Shown here piece by piece: positions 26,239 through 37,000 of a DNA stretch of 39,968 nt (positions within the stretch are counted from its first letter, which is position 1; every line of letters starts with the position of its first letter). The translations under genes and the position numbers were made by a program. The notes under the pieces were generated by a model, which did not search any database, was not told the DNA's origin, and saw nothing but the letters and a program-made list of their open reading frames with translations. This stretch comes from RGIG1959 sp045540655 (GTDB lineage Bacteria; Bacillota; Clostridia; Oscillospirales; Acutalibacteraceae), in NCBI GenBank assembly GCA_045540655.1, contig JAZQHP010000092.1, positions 1-39,968 of the forward strand, written 5' to 3'.

Positions 26239-29200
26239 ATGAATAAAACCGCCATCAGAAATTATGCCGTCTGGGCGCGGCGGGAAATGATTGAACGCGT
26301 TACCCAGCGAGCTTTTGAATACGGCATCACCGCCGACACCGCGCCCGACGCGTCGGTGGCGGTGGTAAACGGGCGCGTGCTGACAAGTGAGGAGAAGCGT
26401 CAGCGCGCAGAACTGATCCGACAGATCGGACAAAAAGGGTTCGAGCGGGTGATGGAAGAGGTGGCGTACACCTGGTTCAACCGCTTCATTGCCCTGCGTT
26501 TTATGGAGGTCAACAACTATCTGCCGTCGCATGTGCGCGTATTCACCGATGAAACGCGGGCGTTTCGCCCGGCGCTTCTGCGCGATGCGCTGTATGCGGA
26601 GATCGACGGACTGGATAAGAGCAAGGTGATCGCGCTCCTGGATGACAACCGGACAGAAGAACTGTATCGGTATCTGCTTCTGACGCAGTGCAATGCTTTG
26701 AGCGAATGCCTGCCGCAGATGTTTGAGCACATGGGCGCGTATACCGAGCTGTTGTTCCCCAATCACATTCTCAACGAGGACAGCGTGCTCGGACGGCTGA
26801 TCCGGGATATTCCCGAGGAGGATTTCGCCGACGGCGTGGAGATCATCGGCTGGCTCTACCAGTTTTACATTTCTGAAAAACACGAGGAAGTGGTGGATCC
26901 TCTTCACAGCAAGATCATTCCGAAAGAGGATATTCCCGCCGCAACCCAGCTGTTTACGACCGACTGGGTGGTGCGGTACATTCTGGACAACACGCTCGGC
27001 CGCTACTGGATCGAGCGCCATCCCGAAAGCACGCTGGCAAGCAAGCTGACCTATCTGGTTACCCCGAAGCACGGTACGATCCCTACTGTGGAGGAACGGG
27101 TGTTGCCCGAAGACCTGAAGGTGCTTGATCCCTGCGTCGGATCGGGACACTTTCTGAGCTATGCCTTCGATGTGCTCCTGGAGATCTATCGGGAGTGCGG
27201 CTGGTCGGATCGGGATGCCGCCGCTTCCATTTTGGAGCACAACCTGTACGGACTGGATATCGATGACCGCGCGGCACAGCTCGGATGCTTTGCGGTGGCG
27301 ATGAAAGCCCGCCGCTATAACCGCCGCATTCTGAACGGCGGCGTGACCGTCCATGTGGCGGCGATGCAGGATACCGACGGCATCACCGAGGATCTGATCA
27401 CCTATGCGGCCAACGGGGATGCGGCGCTCGAGCGGGATTGGCGTGTGCTTCGCATTGCCTTTGCGAACGCCAAGGAATTCGGCAGTATGATCGAAGCCAC
27501 TCCGGTGGATTTTGATGCGCTGTATGCCCGCCTGAAGGAGATCGAAAGCGACGTTGCCCAAACACTGATGGACGTGGCATGGCAGCGGGAAGCCGCCGAG
27601 CGGTTGTTGCCGGTGGTGCGCCAGGCGGAAATATTGTCGCAGACCTATGAAGTGGTCGTCACCAATCCACCGTACATGAACAAATACTCGCCGGCGATGA
27701 AGACCTACATTCAGGAGCATTTCGCCGATTACAAGGGCGATCTGTTCAGCGTGTTTATGGTCCGCAACTTTGCATTCTGCAAGGAAGGCGGCTATGCGGG
27801 CTTTATGACCCCAAATGTGTGGATGTTTATTAAAACATATGAGGAGCTTCGTACTTACATCTTGCGCGAGAAATCCATTGTGTCCCTGATTCAGATGGCG
27901 AAGGGCGCCTTCTTCAAGGAAGCGACGGTGGATATCTGCGCCTTTGTGCTGAAGAATGCCCCTGCGAAGGAGAAAGGGCTTTATATCCGTCTGGAGGATA
28001 TCAAAGGCGACATGGAGGTTCAGCGCCGCGGGGTGTTGGATGCTTTACGGGCGGATGATTGCGGCTATTTCTACGAAACCGATGCCGAGCGGTTCACGGT
28101 GGTGCCCGGCTCACCGATCGCGTACTGGGTGAAGGATGCCTATGTGCGCATTTTCCAAAACGGCACGAGCCTGTCTGCCCTCGCCGATCCGCGGCAGGGA
28201 CTGGCCACCGCCGACAACAACACGTATTTGCGACTGTGGCACGAATGCGACCGTTCACGGGTGTTTTTGGATTGCGACAGCCACGAGCGGTCGGCAATCG
28301 ACGAGCGCCGCTGGTATCCGTATAACAAGGGCGGCGAATTCCGCAAATGGTACGGCAACAATGAGTATGTGGTGAACTGGTACAAGGACGGCAGAGATCT
28401 CAAAGCGGATAAAAAAGCCGTGCTTCGCAATCCGTCGTATTATTTCCGCCCGTGTATCACCTGGTCGAAAATTTCCAGCGGCAGTATCGCCTTCCGCTTT
28501 AAACCGGTCGGGCACCTATTCGATGTAGCGGGCACCAGTGTATTTGCCGAGCCGTCGATGCTGGCGTATTTGTTGGCCTTTTGCAATTCCAAGGTCGCCA
28601 TGGAGATCGCCAAGATCCTGTCGCCGACCATCAACTACGAGGTCGGACACATCGCCAACTTCCCGATCCTCGTGTCGGAGGAGCACCGCTCGGCGATTGA
28701 GTCCATGACGGCAGAACTGATCGAGCTGTCCCGCGCGGACTGGGATTCGTGTGAAACCTCGTGGGATTTCGTTCGTCATCCGCTCATCGGTGAGATCGGT
28801 GGAAAGCGGCGACTTGCCGACATCTTTGCCGCGTGGCGCGAGGTGTGCGACGATCGCTTTGATCGCGTCAAGGAGCTCGAGGAAGAGATCAACCGCCTGT
28901 TCATTGGGATTTACGGTCTGCAAGATACGCTGACACCCGATGTGGAGGAGAGGGACATCACTATCCGCCGTGCAGATGTACGTCGCGATATCCGGAGCCT
29001 GATTTCGTATGCGATCGGATGCCTGTTCGGGCGGTATTCGCTCGACACGGATGGACTCGTGTACGCAGGCGGCACGTGGGATGCCGCCGCCTACACGACG
29101 GTGGTCCCCGATGCCGATAACATCATCCCCATCTGCGACGACGATTATTTCGACGACGATCTGACGGGCAAGTTTATAGCCTTTGTGCGGACGGTCTACG

Positions 29201-29691
29201 GCGAAGAAACCCTTGAGGAGAATCTCCGTTTCATTGCCGAAGCCCTGGGCGGCAAAGGGACACCTGCGCGCGATGTGATCCGTCAGTATCTCATCGGCGG
29301 GTTTTATGCCGATCACGTTAAGCTGTATCAGAAGCGTCCCCTGTACTGGTTGTTTGATGCGGGCAAGAAAAACGGTTTCAAGGCGCTGATGTATATGCAT
29401 CGTTATGCGCCCGATCTGCCGGCAAGGATGCGCACGGACTATGTGCACGAACAGCAGGAGCGCTATCGCACGCAGATGGATACCCTGACCGAAGAACTTG
29501 AGCACGCCGAGACGTTTGAACGCATCAAGCTGACCAAACAACAGAAAAAACTGCAGGATCAGATGTTGGAGATCCATGTGTTTGAAGAAAAAATCCACCA
29601 TCTGGCGGATCGCATGATCGAATGGGACACCGATGACGGCGTGAAACGGAATTACGCGCTGTTCGGAGACGTACTGGCGAAGATCCGATAA
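26239..29691 (+). CDS. pglX: PglX, BREX-1 adenine-specific DNA methyltransferase
   Basis: A 1150-residue protein, full length for BREX-1 PglX (about 1200). The N-terminus (MNKTAIRNYAVWARREMI, then RQIGQKGFERVMEEVAYTWFNRFIALRFMEVN) is the PglX signature. S-adenosylmethionine motif I is DPCVGSGHFL at 297-306 and the N6-adenine catalytic motif is NPPY at 476-479. The C-terminal half is the target-recognition and coiled-coil region, with a charged helical end (about 1085-1130). In BREX, PglX marks host DNA at a non-palindromic site; in the E. coli system, methylation also needs BrxB, BrxC and PglZ. None of these lies in this window. The ATG at 26239 follows GAGGGG at 7 nt. A strong terminator follows directly, so the operon really ends here. 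Confidence 0.93.
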   Translation: MNKTAIRNYAVWARREMIERVTQRAFEYGITADTAPDASVAVVNGRVLTSEEKRQRAELIRQIGQKGFERVMEEVAYTWFNRFIALRFMEVNNYLPSHVRVFTDETRAFRPALLRDALYAEIDGLDKSKVIALLDDNRTEELYRYLLLTQCNALSECLPQMFEHMGAYTELLFPNHILNEDSVLGRLIRDIPEEDFADGVEIIGWLYQFYISEKHEEVVDPLHSKIIPKEDIPAATQLFTTDWVVRYILDNTLGRYWIERHPESTLASKLTYLVTPKHGTIPTVEERVLPEDLKVLDPCVGSGHFLSYAFDVLLEIYRECGWSDRDAAASILEHNLYGLDIDDRAAQLGCFAVAMKARRYNRRILNGGVTVHVAAMQDTDGITEDLITYAANGDAALERDWRVLRIAFANAKEFGSMIEATPVDFDALYARLKEIESDVAQTLMDVAWQREAAERLLPVVRQAEILSQTYEVVVTNPPYMNKYSPAMKTYIQEHFADYKGDLFSVFMVRNFAFCKEGGYAGFMTPNVWMFIKTYEELRTYILREKSIVSLIQMAKGAFFKEATVDICAFVLKNAPAKEKGLYIRLEDIKGDMEVQRRGVLDALRADDCGYFYETDAERFTVVPGSPIAYWVKDAYVRIFQNGTSLSALADPRQGLATADNNTYLRLWHECDRSRVFLDCDSHERSAIDERRWYPYNKGGEFRKWYGNNEYVVNWYKDGRDLKADKKAVLRNPSYYFRPCITWSKISSGSIAFRFKPVGHLFDVAGTSVFAEPSMLAYLLAFCNSKVAMEIAKILSPTINYEVGHIANFPILVSEEHRSAIESMTAELIELSRADWDSCETSWDFVRHPLIGEIGGKRRLADIFAAWREVCDDRFDRVKELEEEINRLFIGIYGLQDTLTPDVEERDITIRRADVRRDIRSLISYAIGCLFGRYSLDTDGLVYAGGTWDAAAYTTVVPDADNIIPICDDDYFDDDLTGKFIAFVRTVYGEETLEENLRFIAEALGGKGTPARDVIRQYLIGGFYADHVKLYQKRPLYWLFDAGKKNGFKALMYMHRYAPDLPARMRTDYVHEQQERYRTQMDTLTEELEHAETFERIKLTKQQKKLQDQMLEIHVFEEKIHHLADRMIEWDTDDGVKRNYALFGDVLAKIR

Positions 29692-29700
29692 TCGGACATT

Positions 29701-29733
29701 AAAAAAGCTTGCGGAATGTCCGCAAGCTTTTTT
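29701..29733 (+). terminator. Terminator of brxA-pglX
   Basis: A 14-bp perfect stem, AAAAAAGCTTGCGG (29701-29714) with CCGCAAGCTTTTTT (29720-29733). It is symmetric enough to work on both strands. Confidence 0.92.
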
Positions 29734-29764
29734 GGCGTATGGTGTTGTTTTTTGAAAAAATATA

Positions 29765-29792
29765 TTGTTTGCTTCTAATAATATGGTATAAT
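29765..29792 (+). promoter_or_regulatory. Sigma-A promoter of the DUF308-ABC exporter operon
   Basis: TTGTTT (29765-29770), 16 bp, then an extended -10 TGgTATAAT (29787-29792), in AT-rich DNA. Confidence 0.82.
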
Positions 29793-29835
29793 AAAGTATC
29801 CTTGGTATGATTTACTTAAAAAGGAGCGTGTGAAA

Positions 29836-30363
29836 ATGAAGGTATTCAATGCAATCCTCGGTGTATTCTCCCTTTTCGGCGCATTTTACGCCATGATGGC
29901 ACCTGCGCGCACCTTCCTGACGACCGGCTGGATCGTAACGGTTCTGCTGTGTCTGTGGGGTGTATGCGCGTTGTTCGAGGTCTTCAGACAAAAGGGCGAC
30001 CGTGACAAGCTGACGGTCGGCCGGGCGATTCTGGCGCTGGTTGCCGGTGTGGCATCGGCGGTCGTCTCGATCCTCATGCTGTGCTATCCGGGGCTCAGTC
30101 TGCCCGTCGATATCATCGCGGTGTGGATCTTCACCGGCTGGCTGCTTGTCAGCGGCATCTCGTCCATTGCGGTGTCGGTGAAGGTCGGAAAGCCTGCCGG
30201 CGGCAAACGCTGGATCTTTACCATGATCATGGGCATCCTGACGGTGGCGGTCGGCGCTTACGGCGTCTTCCACGTGCTGGCGATGGCGCAGACGATCGGC
30301 ATTCTGATCGGCGTGATGCTGATGGTTTACGGCGTGCGCCTGTTGGCGTCGGTGTTCGAGTAA
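29836..30363 (+). CDS. DUF308/HdeD-like membrane protein
   Basis: A 175-residue membrane protein with six hydrophobic segments arranged as repeated pairs, each with a small-residue G-x-(L/I/V) pattern. This is typical of the DUF308/HdeD family, whose E. coli member is linked to acid resistance, but the molecular function is unknown. I prefer the ATG at 29836, 9 nt after AAGGAG (29821-29826), over the GTG at 29830. It is 24 bp upstream of the ABC exporter genes under a shared promoter, so it may support that exporter or answer the same membrane stress (inference). Confidence 0.75.
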   Translation: MKVFNAILGVFSLFGAFYAMMAPARTFLTTGWIVTVLLCLWGVCALFEVFRQKGDRDKLTVGRAILALVAGVASAVVSILMLCYPGLSLPVDIIAVWIFTGWLLVSGISSIAVSVKVGKPAGGKRWIFTMIMGILTVAVGAYGVFHVLAMAQTIGILIGVMLMVYGVRLLASVFE

Positions 30364-30387
30364 TCGGAAGAATAAGGAGTCAAACGT

Positions 30388-32121
30388 ATGAAATGTGTTT
30401 ACCGTGAATTGAAAGGGTATATCGGTGAACTGGTGCTGATTGTGCTGACGGTGATCGGCACCACCATGTGCACCCTCGGTATGCCTCTCTTGCTCACGCG
30501 TCTGATCGACCGCGCCATTCCCGCATCGAATACGGTCGGGGTCATTGCCATCGTCGGCATTATGCTGGCGCTGGTGGCGATCGGCTTGCTGTGCGGCATT
30601 GTCACCAGCCACTATTCGGCGAAGGTGTCGATGGGCGTCGGACGCAACCTGCGCTCCAAGCTGTTTGCGAAGGTGCAGGGCTTTTCCCAGACGGAGATCG
30701 ACGCGTTCTCCACGTCGTCTCTCATCACCCGTACCAACAACGACATCATGCAGATTCAGCGCTTTTTGAATCAGTGCCTGCGCATTGCGATCCAGGCACC
30801 GATCATGTGTATCTGCGGCATCATCCTGGCCATCGGCGCGAGCCCCAATCTGGCGGCGGTGCTGGTGGTATCGGTGCCCGTGATGGCGGTGGTGCTCATC
30901 ATCATCGGTAAAATGGTTGTGCCAATGTCCCAGAAGATTCAGCTGAAGATCGACCGCCTCAACCTCGTCATGCGCGAAAAGCTGACGGGTGTGCGCGTGA
31001 TCCGTGCGTTTGGCACCGTCGATTTTGAATCCAAGCGCTTCGGTGAGATCAACGACGATTACAAGCGTCTCAATCAGCGTATGCAACGCACCACCAACAG
31101 CGTCATGCCGGTGCTGACGGTGATCCTGTCCGCGACGGCGGCGGTGGTGATGCTGATGGCGGCGAATCAATACGTCAACAAAGGCGTGGACTACACCATC
31201 GGTGAGGTCATGGCGATCATCCAGTACATCATGCAGATCATGATGGCGGTGATCATGCTGACGATGGTGTTCATCATGTTGCCGCGTGCAGCAACGGCGG
31301 CACAGCGTGCCGAAGAGGTACTGTCGACCGAACCTGTCATCCGCAATCCCGAAACCCCCGCGGCGGTTCCCGACAAGAAGGGCTATCTTACCTTCGAGAA
31401 TGTGTCCTTTACGTATGCGGGCGCTTCCGTTCCCGCCATCCGCAACCTGTCGTTTGAGGCAGGTCCCGGCGAGGTCACCGCGATCATCGGCGGTACGGGT
31501 ATGGGCAAATCCACCATCGTCAATCTGATTCCGCGTCTGTATGATGCGACGGAAGGCCGTGTGCTGGTCGACGGCGTGGATGTGCGCGAGTATGATCTGG
31601 CGGTGTTGCGCGATAAGATCGGCTTTGTGCCGCAGAAGGCATTGTTGTTCTCGGGCACGATCGACAGCAACCTGCAATTCGGCGACGATGCGGCGGATGA
31701 ACAACGCATCGAAGAAGCGGTGAAAATTGCCCAGTCGTATGACTTCATCATGAAGAAGGACGAGGGCTTTGATTCGCCCATCGCCCAGGGCGGCACCAAC
31801 GTATCGGGCGGTCAGCGTCAGCGTCTTTGCATTGCGCGCGCCGTGGTGAGAAAGCCCGAAATCTACGTGTTCGACGACAGCTTCTCGGCGCTGGACTTCA
31901 AGACGGATAAGGCGCTTCGGGCGGCACTTGCCGAAGAAACCGAAAATGCGACCGTCGTGATCGTGGCGCAACGCATCAGCACCATCATCGATGCCGACCG
32001 CATCATCGTTGTGGAAAACGGCGAGGTTGTGGGCATCGGTCGCCATCGCGAGCTGATCCAATCCTGCGATGTGTATCGTGAGATTGCGGTGTCGCAAATG
32101 GGAGAGGAGGAAGTGCAATGA
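30388..32121 (+). CDS. ABC exporter half-transporter, degenerate-site subunit
   Basis: A 577-residue fused permease-ATPase: six membrane helices (about residues 10-300) and a nucleotide-binding domain from about 335. Walker A is GGTGMGKST (368-376), the ABC signature is VSGGQ (472-476) and Walker B is IYVFDD (492-497). The residue after Walker B is Asp497 instead of the catalytic Glu, which marks the non-hydrolysing site of heterodimeric exporters such as TM287/288 and BmrCD. The partner gene overlaps its last 4 bases (ATGA), so the subunits are translationally coupled. The substrate is unknown; drugs, lipids or peptides are all possible. Confidence 0.93.
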   Translation: MKCVYRELKGYIGELVLIVLTVIGTTMCTLGMPLLLTRLIDRAIPASNTVGVIAIVGIMLALVAIGLLCGIVTSHYSAKVSMGVGRNLRSKLFAKVQGFSQTEIDAFSTSSLITRTNNDIMQIQRFLNQCLRIAIQAPIMCICGIILAIGASPNLAAVLVVSVPVMAVVLIIIGKMVVPMSQKIQLKIDRLNLVMREKLTGVRVIRAFGTVDFESKRFGEINDDYKRLNQRMQRTTNSVMPVLTVILSATAAVVMLMAANQYVNKGVDYTIGEVMAIIQYIMQIMMAVIMLTMVFIMLPRAATAAQRAEEVLSTEPVIRNPETPAAVPDKKGYLTFENVSFTYAGASVPAIRNLSFEAGPGEVTAIIGGTGMGKSTIVNLIPRLYDATEGRVLVDGVDVREYDLAVLRDKIGFVPQKALLFSGTIDSNLQFGDDAADEQRIEEAVKIAQSYDFIMKKDEGFDSPIAQGGTNVSGGQRQRLCIARAVVRKPEIYVFDDSFSALDFKTDKALRAALAEETENATVVIVAQRISTIIDADRIIVVENGEVVGIGRHRELIQSCDVYREIAVSQMGEEEVQ

Positions 32122-33893
32122 GAAAGAAACGGACTCCCTCTCAGAAAGGCGCTTACGGACGCCTGTTTGCTTACATGAAACCCTATCGCGGCCGCCTGAT
32201 TTTTGCCGTGATTCTGGTGTTGCTGGCGACGGCGGCGTATTCGCTGGCGCCTTTGTTCCTCGGTCATGCGACCAATGCTCTGGCGGATGTTTTCACGCAA
32301 GGACGCACCGATGCAAATATTGCACGTTTTTTGATCATGCTGCTTTGCATGGGCGGCGCGTATCTGCTGAACGCGGGCTTGTCGTATGTGGCGACGTGGA
32401 CCATTGTCGGCGTGACGGAAAGCACCATTTCCGATCTGCGCAAGAGCATCGACTCCAAGCTGTCCCGTCTGCCGCTAAACTATTACGATACGCATACCTA
32501 CGGTGACATCCTCAGCCGTGTGACAAACGACGTGGACACGGTGTCCAACTCTCTGCAACAGAGCATCTATCAGGTGCTCAATGCGGTGTTCACCATTGTC
32601 ATTGTCTTTTCCGTGATGTTCAGCGTCAGCGGTGTGCTGACGGTGGTGGCACTGGCGATCGTGCCGGTGGTGCTGTGGATCTCCTCGAAGATTGCGAAGA
32701 AGTCCAAAAAAGCGTTTGACACCCAGCAGAAAAAGACGGGTGAGATCAACGGCTATGTAGAAGAATACTACGGCGGTCATGTGGTCGTGTCGGTGTTCGG
32801 CAAGGAAGATGACGTGATCGGAGAATTTGACACGATCAACGAAGAACTCTATGACGCGTCGCGTACGGGTCAGTTCCTCTCGGGCACGCTGATGCCGCTG
32901 ATGCAGGGCATGACCAACTTTGGGTATGCGATGGTGTGTCTGGTCGGCGCGATTCTGGCGATCATGGGCGGTCTGTCCATCGGTATGATCCAGACCTTCA
33001 CGCAGTATCTGCGTCAGTTCTCGCAGCCGCTCACGCAGGTGATGCAGATTTCGGGCATTATCCAGTCGACGGGCAGTGCCGCGGCGCGCATCTTTGAGTT
33101 CCTGGATGAGGAAGAGGAGATTCCCGACACGCCGACACCGCAGTTCCCCGCCGCCCTCAAGGGCGAGGTGGCGTTTGACCACATCCGCTTCGGCTATCTG
33201 CCGCACCGTACGCTGATCCACGATCTGGATTTCACGGTGCATCCGGGCGAGAAGACCGCCATCGTCGGACCGACGGGTGCCGGCAAAACGACGCTCATCA
33301 ACCTCATCATGCGCTTCTACGATGTCAAGGGCGGTGCCATCCGCATCGACGGCGTGGATATCCGCGATATGGAGCGGGCGCGTCTGCGTGAAATCTTCGG
33401 CATGGTGTTGCAGGATACGTGGCTGTACAGCGGCACGATCCGCGAGAATATCCGTTACGGCAAGCTGGATGCCACCGATGAAGAGGTGGAGGAGGCGGCG
33501 AAGAAAGCGCGCGCCGATGCCTTCATCCGCACCCTGCCCGGCGGCTATGATTTCGTGTTGCAGGAGGGCGCTTCCAATATCGCGCAGGGTCAGCGTCAGC
33601 TGTTGACGATTGCGCGGGCGATGCTGGCGAACGCCCCGATCATGATTCTGGACGAAGCGACCTCCTCGGTCGATACGCGCACCGAGGTCATGATCCAGGA
33701 AGCAATGAGCGAAATGATGAAAGGACGCACGTCCTTTGTTATCGCGCACCGCCTGTCCACTATCAAGGATTCCGAAAATATCCTGTATATGCAGGACGGC
33801 GATATCCTCGAGGTCGGTAACCACGAATCGCTCATGGCGAAGGACGGCTTGTATGCCAAGCTGTACAACAGCCAGTTCAGCGAAGAAGAATAA
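32118..33893 (+). CDS. ABC exporter half-transporter, catalytic subunit
   Basis: A 591-residue fused permease-ATPase that pairs with the preceding gene. Six membrane helices lie at about 30-320; the nucleotide-binding domain starts at about 350. Walker A is GPTGAGKTT (384-392) and Walker B IMILDE has the catalytic Glu513. The signature is NIAQGQRQL (487-495), with AQGQ in place of SGGQ, as in TM288-type subunits. So the pair shows the usual asymmetry: this subunit gives the active Walker B with the partner's normal signature, and the other composite site is impaired. The start at 32118 overlaps the upstream stop. GGAGAGGAGG lies just upstream (32100-32109). Confidence 0.94.
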   Translation: MRKKRTPSQKGAYGRLFAYMKPYRGRLIFAVILVLLATAAYSLAPLFLGHATNALADVFTQGRTDANIARFLIMLLCMGGAYLLNAGLSYVATWTIVGVTESTISDLRKSIDSKLSRLPLNYYDTHTYGDILSRVTNDVDTVSNSLQQSIYQVLNAVFTIVIVFSVMFSVSGVLTVVALAIVPVVLWISSKIAKKSKKAFDTQQKKTGEINGYVEEYYGGHVVVSVFGKEDDVIGEFDTINEELYDASRTGQFLSGTLMPLMQGMTNFGYAMVCLVGAILAIMGGLSIGMIQTFTQYLRQFSQPLTQVMQISGIIQSTGSAAARIFEFLDEEEEIPDTPTPQFPAALKGEVAFDHIRFGYLPHRTLIHDLDFTVHPGEKTAIVGPTGAGKTTLINLIMRFYDVKGGAIRIDGVDIRDMERARLREIFGMVLQDTWLYSGTIRENIRYGKLDATDEEVEEAAKKARADAFIRTLPGGYDFVLQEGASNIAQGQRQLLTIARAMLANAPIMILDEATSSVDTRTEVMIQEAMSEMMKGRTSFVIAHRLSTIKDSENILYMQDGDILEVGNHESLMAKDGLYAKLYNSQFSEEE

Positions 33894-33897
33894 TCCG

Positions 33898-33934
33898 AAA
33901 AGCGGAAGTTCCGAACGGGGAGCTTCCGCTTTTC
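33898..33934 (+). terminator. Terminator of the ABC exporter operon
   Basis: AAAAGCGGAAG (33898-33908) pairs perfectly with CTTCCGCTTTT (33923-33933), with a 14-nt loop that itself can partly pair. Confidence 0.87.
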
Positions 33935-33947
33935 TGTTTGGATAATG

Positions 33948-33976
33948 TTGACAAAACAACGCGCGGCGTGTACAAT
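33948..33976 (+). promoter_or_regulatory. Strong sigma-A promoter of the VWA/lipase-like gene
   Basis: A perfect TTGACA (33948-33953), a 17-bp spacer and TACAAT (33971-33976). Confidence 0.9.
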
Positions 33977-34026
33977 AACGGAGTAGAATACCGATGATAC
34001 AACCGATCCGAAAGGAAGGGATAGAT

Positions 34027-37000
34027 ATGTGGAAAAGACGACTGGCGGCGATGCTGGCATCGGTGATGGTGCTGGCGCTGGTGTGTCAGGTATCGGTGGG
34101 AGAGACCGGTGTGTGGCTGTCGGAGGATGTGCCGACAATCACGGCACCGCAGATACCGTCCGTGCCGGACGAGCCTTCGGCGACGACCGCCGAGGCGATC
34201 GACCGGACACAGGAGCCGCTTGATGATGTCACCGCGCACGAGGACGCCGATGAAGACGGCGTGGAGGAGTTTGTGGAGCGGGTGTTCGGCACCAGCGGCG
34301 AGTCGAGCGACTCCGACGGAGACGGCTTGTCCGATTACACGGAAATTTATCAGCTTCACACCGATCCGCTGTCGACGGACGGGGATGCCAACGGCATTGC
34401 CGACGGGGATGAAGATACCGACGGCGACGCGGTTTCCAATCGGGAGGAACTGTCCCTGGCGACCGATCCCTCCAAAAAGGATTCCGATTCTGACGGCATT
34501 GAGGACGGCGAGGAATTGACGCAAAGCGGCACCGATCCCTTGGAATATGACACGGATGCCGACGGCGTAAACGACGGGTACGAGCAACAGCTCGGCACCG
34601 ATCCCGCTGTACCGCAGGAGAGCTTTACGGTGTCCAAAACCTATACGTCCGATCGAACCGCCGCCACCGTGTCCGCGACCATTGACGGCGAGCTGGTGGA
34701 CAGCCTGGCGGTCCGCGCCGCCGTGAAGGACGGCTTGTTCCCGACGAGCATGCCCGGCTATCTCGGCGAAGCGTGCGATGTGACCGCCGACGGCGCATGG
34801 GAGGACGCGACGGTTTCGTTTGCCGTTACGGGTGCGGGCACTGTCCATCCGACGGTGTATTATTTCAGCGAGGCTAACCAGACGTTGCAGGCGGTGGAGA
34901 CCACCGTGGACAACGGCGTGGCGACCGCCGCGGCGGAAACGGCAGGCACCTATGTGCTGCTTGACCGCGCGATGTATGAATCCGCGTTTGTCTGGGAGGA
35001 CAGCTGGGGTGCTTCCGAGGTGTACGCGGGCGTGGAAGTGGTGTTGGTGACGGACGATTCCGGCAGTATGGACCGCCATGACCCCGATAATGAGCGCCTG
35101 ACGGTAGCGCGCGACCTGATTGATCGTCTGCCGGGCGGCAGTCGCATCGGTGTGGTCCGTGTCGCAAGTGAGGCACAGGCGTTGACCCCGGCGCTGACCG
35201 CAGACAAAGAGGCGGCAAAGGCATATCTGGATGAAACCTATTTCGTGTCCGATGGCAACACCGCCGTCTACACGGGGATTCAGCAAGCGGTCGGACTGCT
35301 GGAAGACAGCCGTCCGCTGGCACAAAAAGTGATGATCGTGATCAGCGACGGCTTCCCGACCGACTATGCGCTCTATGAGGAGACGGTAGCGGCTGTGGCG
35401 GACAGCGGTGTGCGGGTGTTCTATGTGTCGCTCGGCACCGAGCGCCAGAGCACGATTCATGCGCTGACGGAGTTTGCGCAGGCGGTGAACGCCGATACGT
35501 TCACGGCGAAAACCGCCGATGAGCTGGATGTGATTTATGAGGATATCAGCCGTCTGGTGGATCTGGCAACGGATACCGACGGCGATACGATCCCTGACTA
35601 TTACGAAGATCACATGATCGCCTTCAACGGCGTGACCGTGCCGCTGGATAAAACCAAAGCGGATACCGATGAGGACGGCGTGCCCGATCAGGAGGAGGTA
35701 TCGGTGGAGCTGATCGTCAGCGACGACGGCACACAGGTGCTGGTCAAGGGAATGCTGTTGTCGGATCCGTCCATGTCCGACAGCGATGCGGACGGCGATC
35801 CCGACAGCACCGATGCCGCTCCTTATGACAATACCTTTACGGGCAAGATGTCGTCCGAGTATGCGAATCCTACGGTGTCCTTCGCCATGGACTACGATTG
35901 GTTTGCGGGCGATAACACGGTGTACAACCCCGCCCTCAGCGAGGTGTCGTCGCTGTTTTCTTCGATGGCATACGAGAAAACCTCCATCAACCTGTCCGAT
36001 GCATCGGGCAATAAAACCTTGTCCACCGCCTCGCTTGCCGAGGTTCTGACCTATTTCGGCATGGAGGATACCGAAAGCTATTCACTGAGCAGTGACTATC
36101 ACGATATCCATCTCTCCGAGGTGGTGCTCGGTCACCGCACCGTAGCGGTGAACGGCAAACTGCAGACCGTCCTGGCGATGGTGGTGCGCGGCACCAACGC
36201 CACCATCGAAGAATGGTCGAGTAACTGCGACATCGGCGATATCACGAAGGACACGCCTTTTGACGACTGGATGAATACCGATAACCATAAGGGCTTTGAT
36301 ATCGCCGCCAACCGCATCATGGCGTATACCGAGCAGTATATGGAACGGTGCGGACTGTATGAGGATACGCTCACATATTGGGTGACGGGACACTCGCGCG
36401 GCGCGGGTATCGCCAACATCATCGGTGCTTCGCTGGAATCGCAGGGCAAGCATGCCTTTACATACACCTTTGCGTCCCCGAACACCACGCTCGCGACGGA
36501 TGCCGCTTCGTATCGTACCATTTTCAATCTCATCAACATCGATGACTTTGTGCCGTGCCTGCCGATGACGGCGTGGGGATACTCCTGCTACGGTGTATCC
36601 TCCAACGGTGTCAGCGTGTATGCCAATTACGAGAAGGACTGGGAGACGTACACGGGCGTGTCGGATTACAACTCCGATGCCGACGGCATGGGGGATTGTG
36701 TACTGCGCATCGGATACATCCTGACCGACGGCAGGGATCCGCGTGAGGATTGCTATCGTTATACCTGCACCTGCCACGGTGACGGCACCAATCCGACGAT
36801 CACCATCAAAAATACGGGTATGAGCGAAAGCAGTCGCGAAAAAGCGATTGCCAAGATCCCGTCGAATGCCCTGCCGTATTGTCAGATCACCCGCTATGAC
36901 GGCGGATGGGTAGGCGGCTGGGACTTTGAAGTGTGCCAGAGCCCGGCATACTTTATGCAACTGCTCGCGGCGTTCATGGGCGGCGAGATCGATGCCTATC

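Noticed and set aside
29812..32118. Long His/Asp/Arg-rich frame on the - strand opposite the DUF308 and ABC genes
   Set aside because: The His-rich composition comes from antisense reading of GTG/ATC-rich membrane codons. There is no start signal and it lies opposite two well-supported genes.
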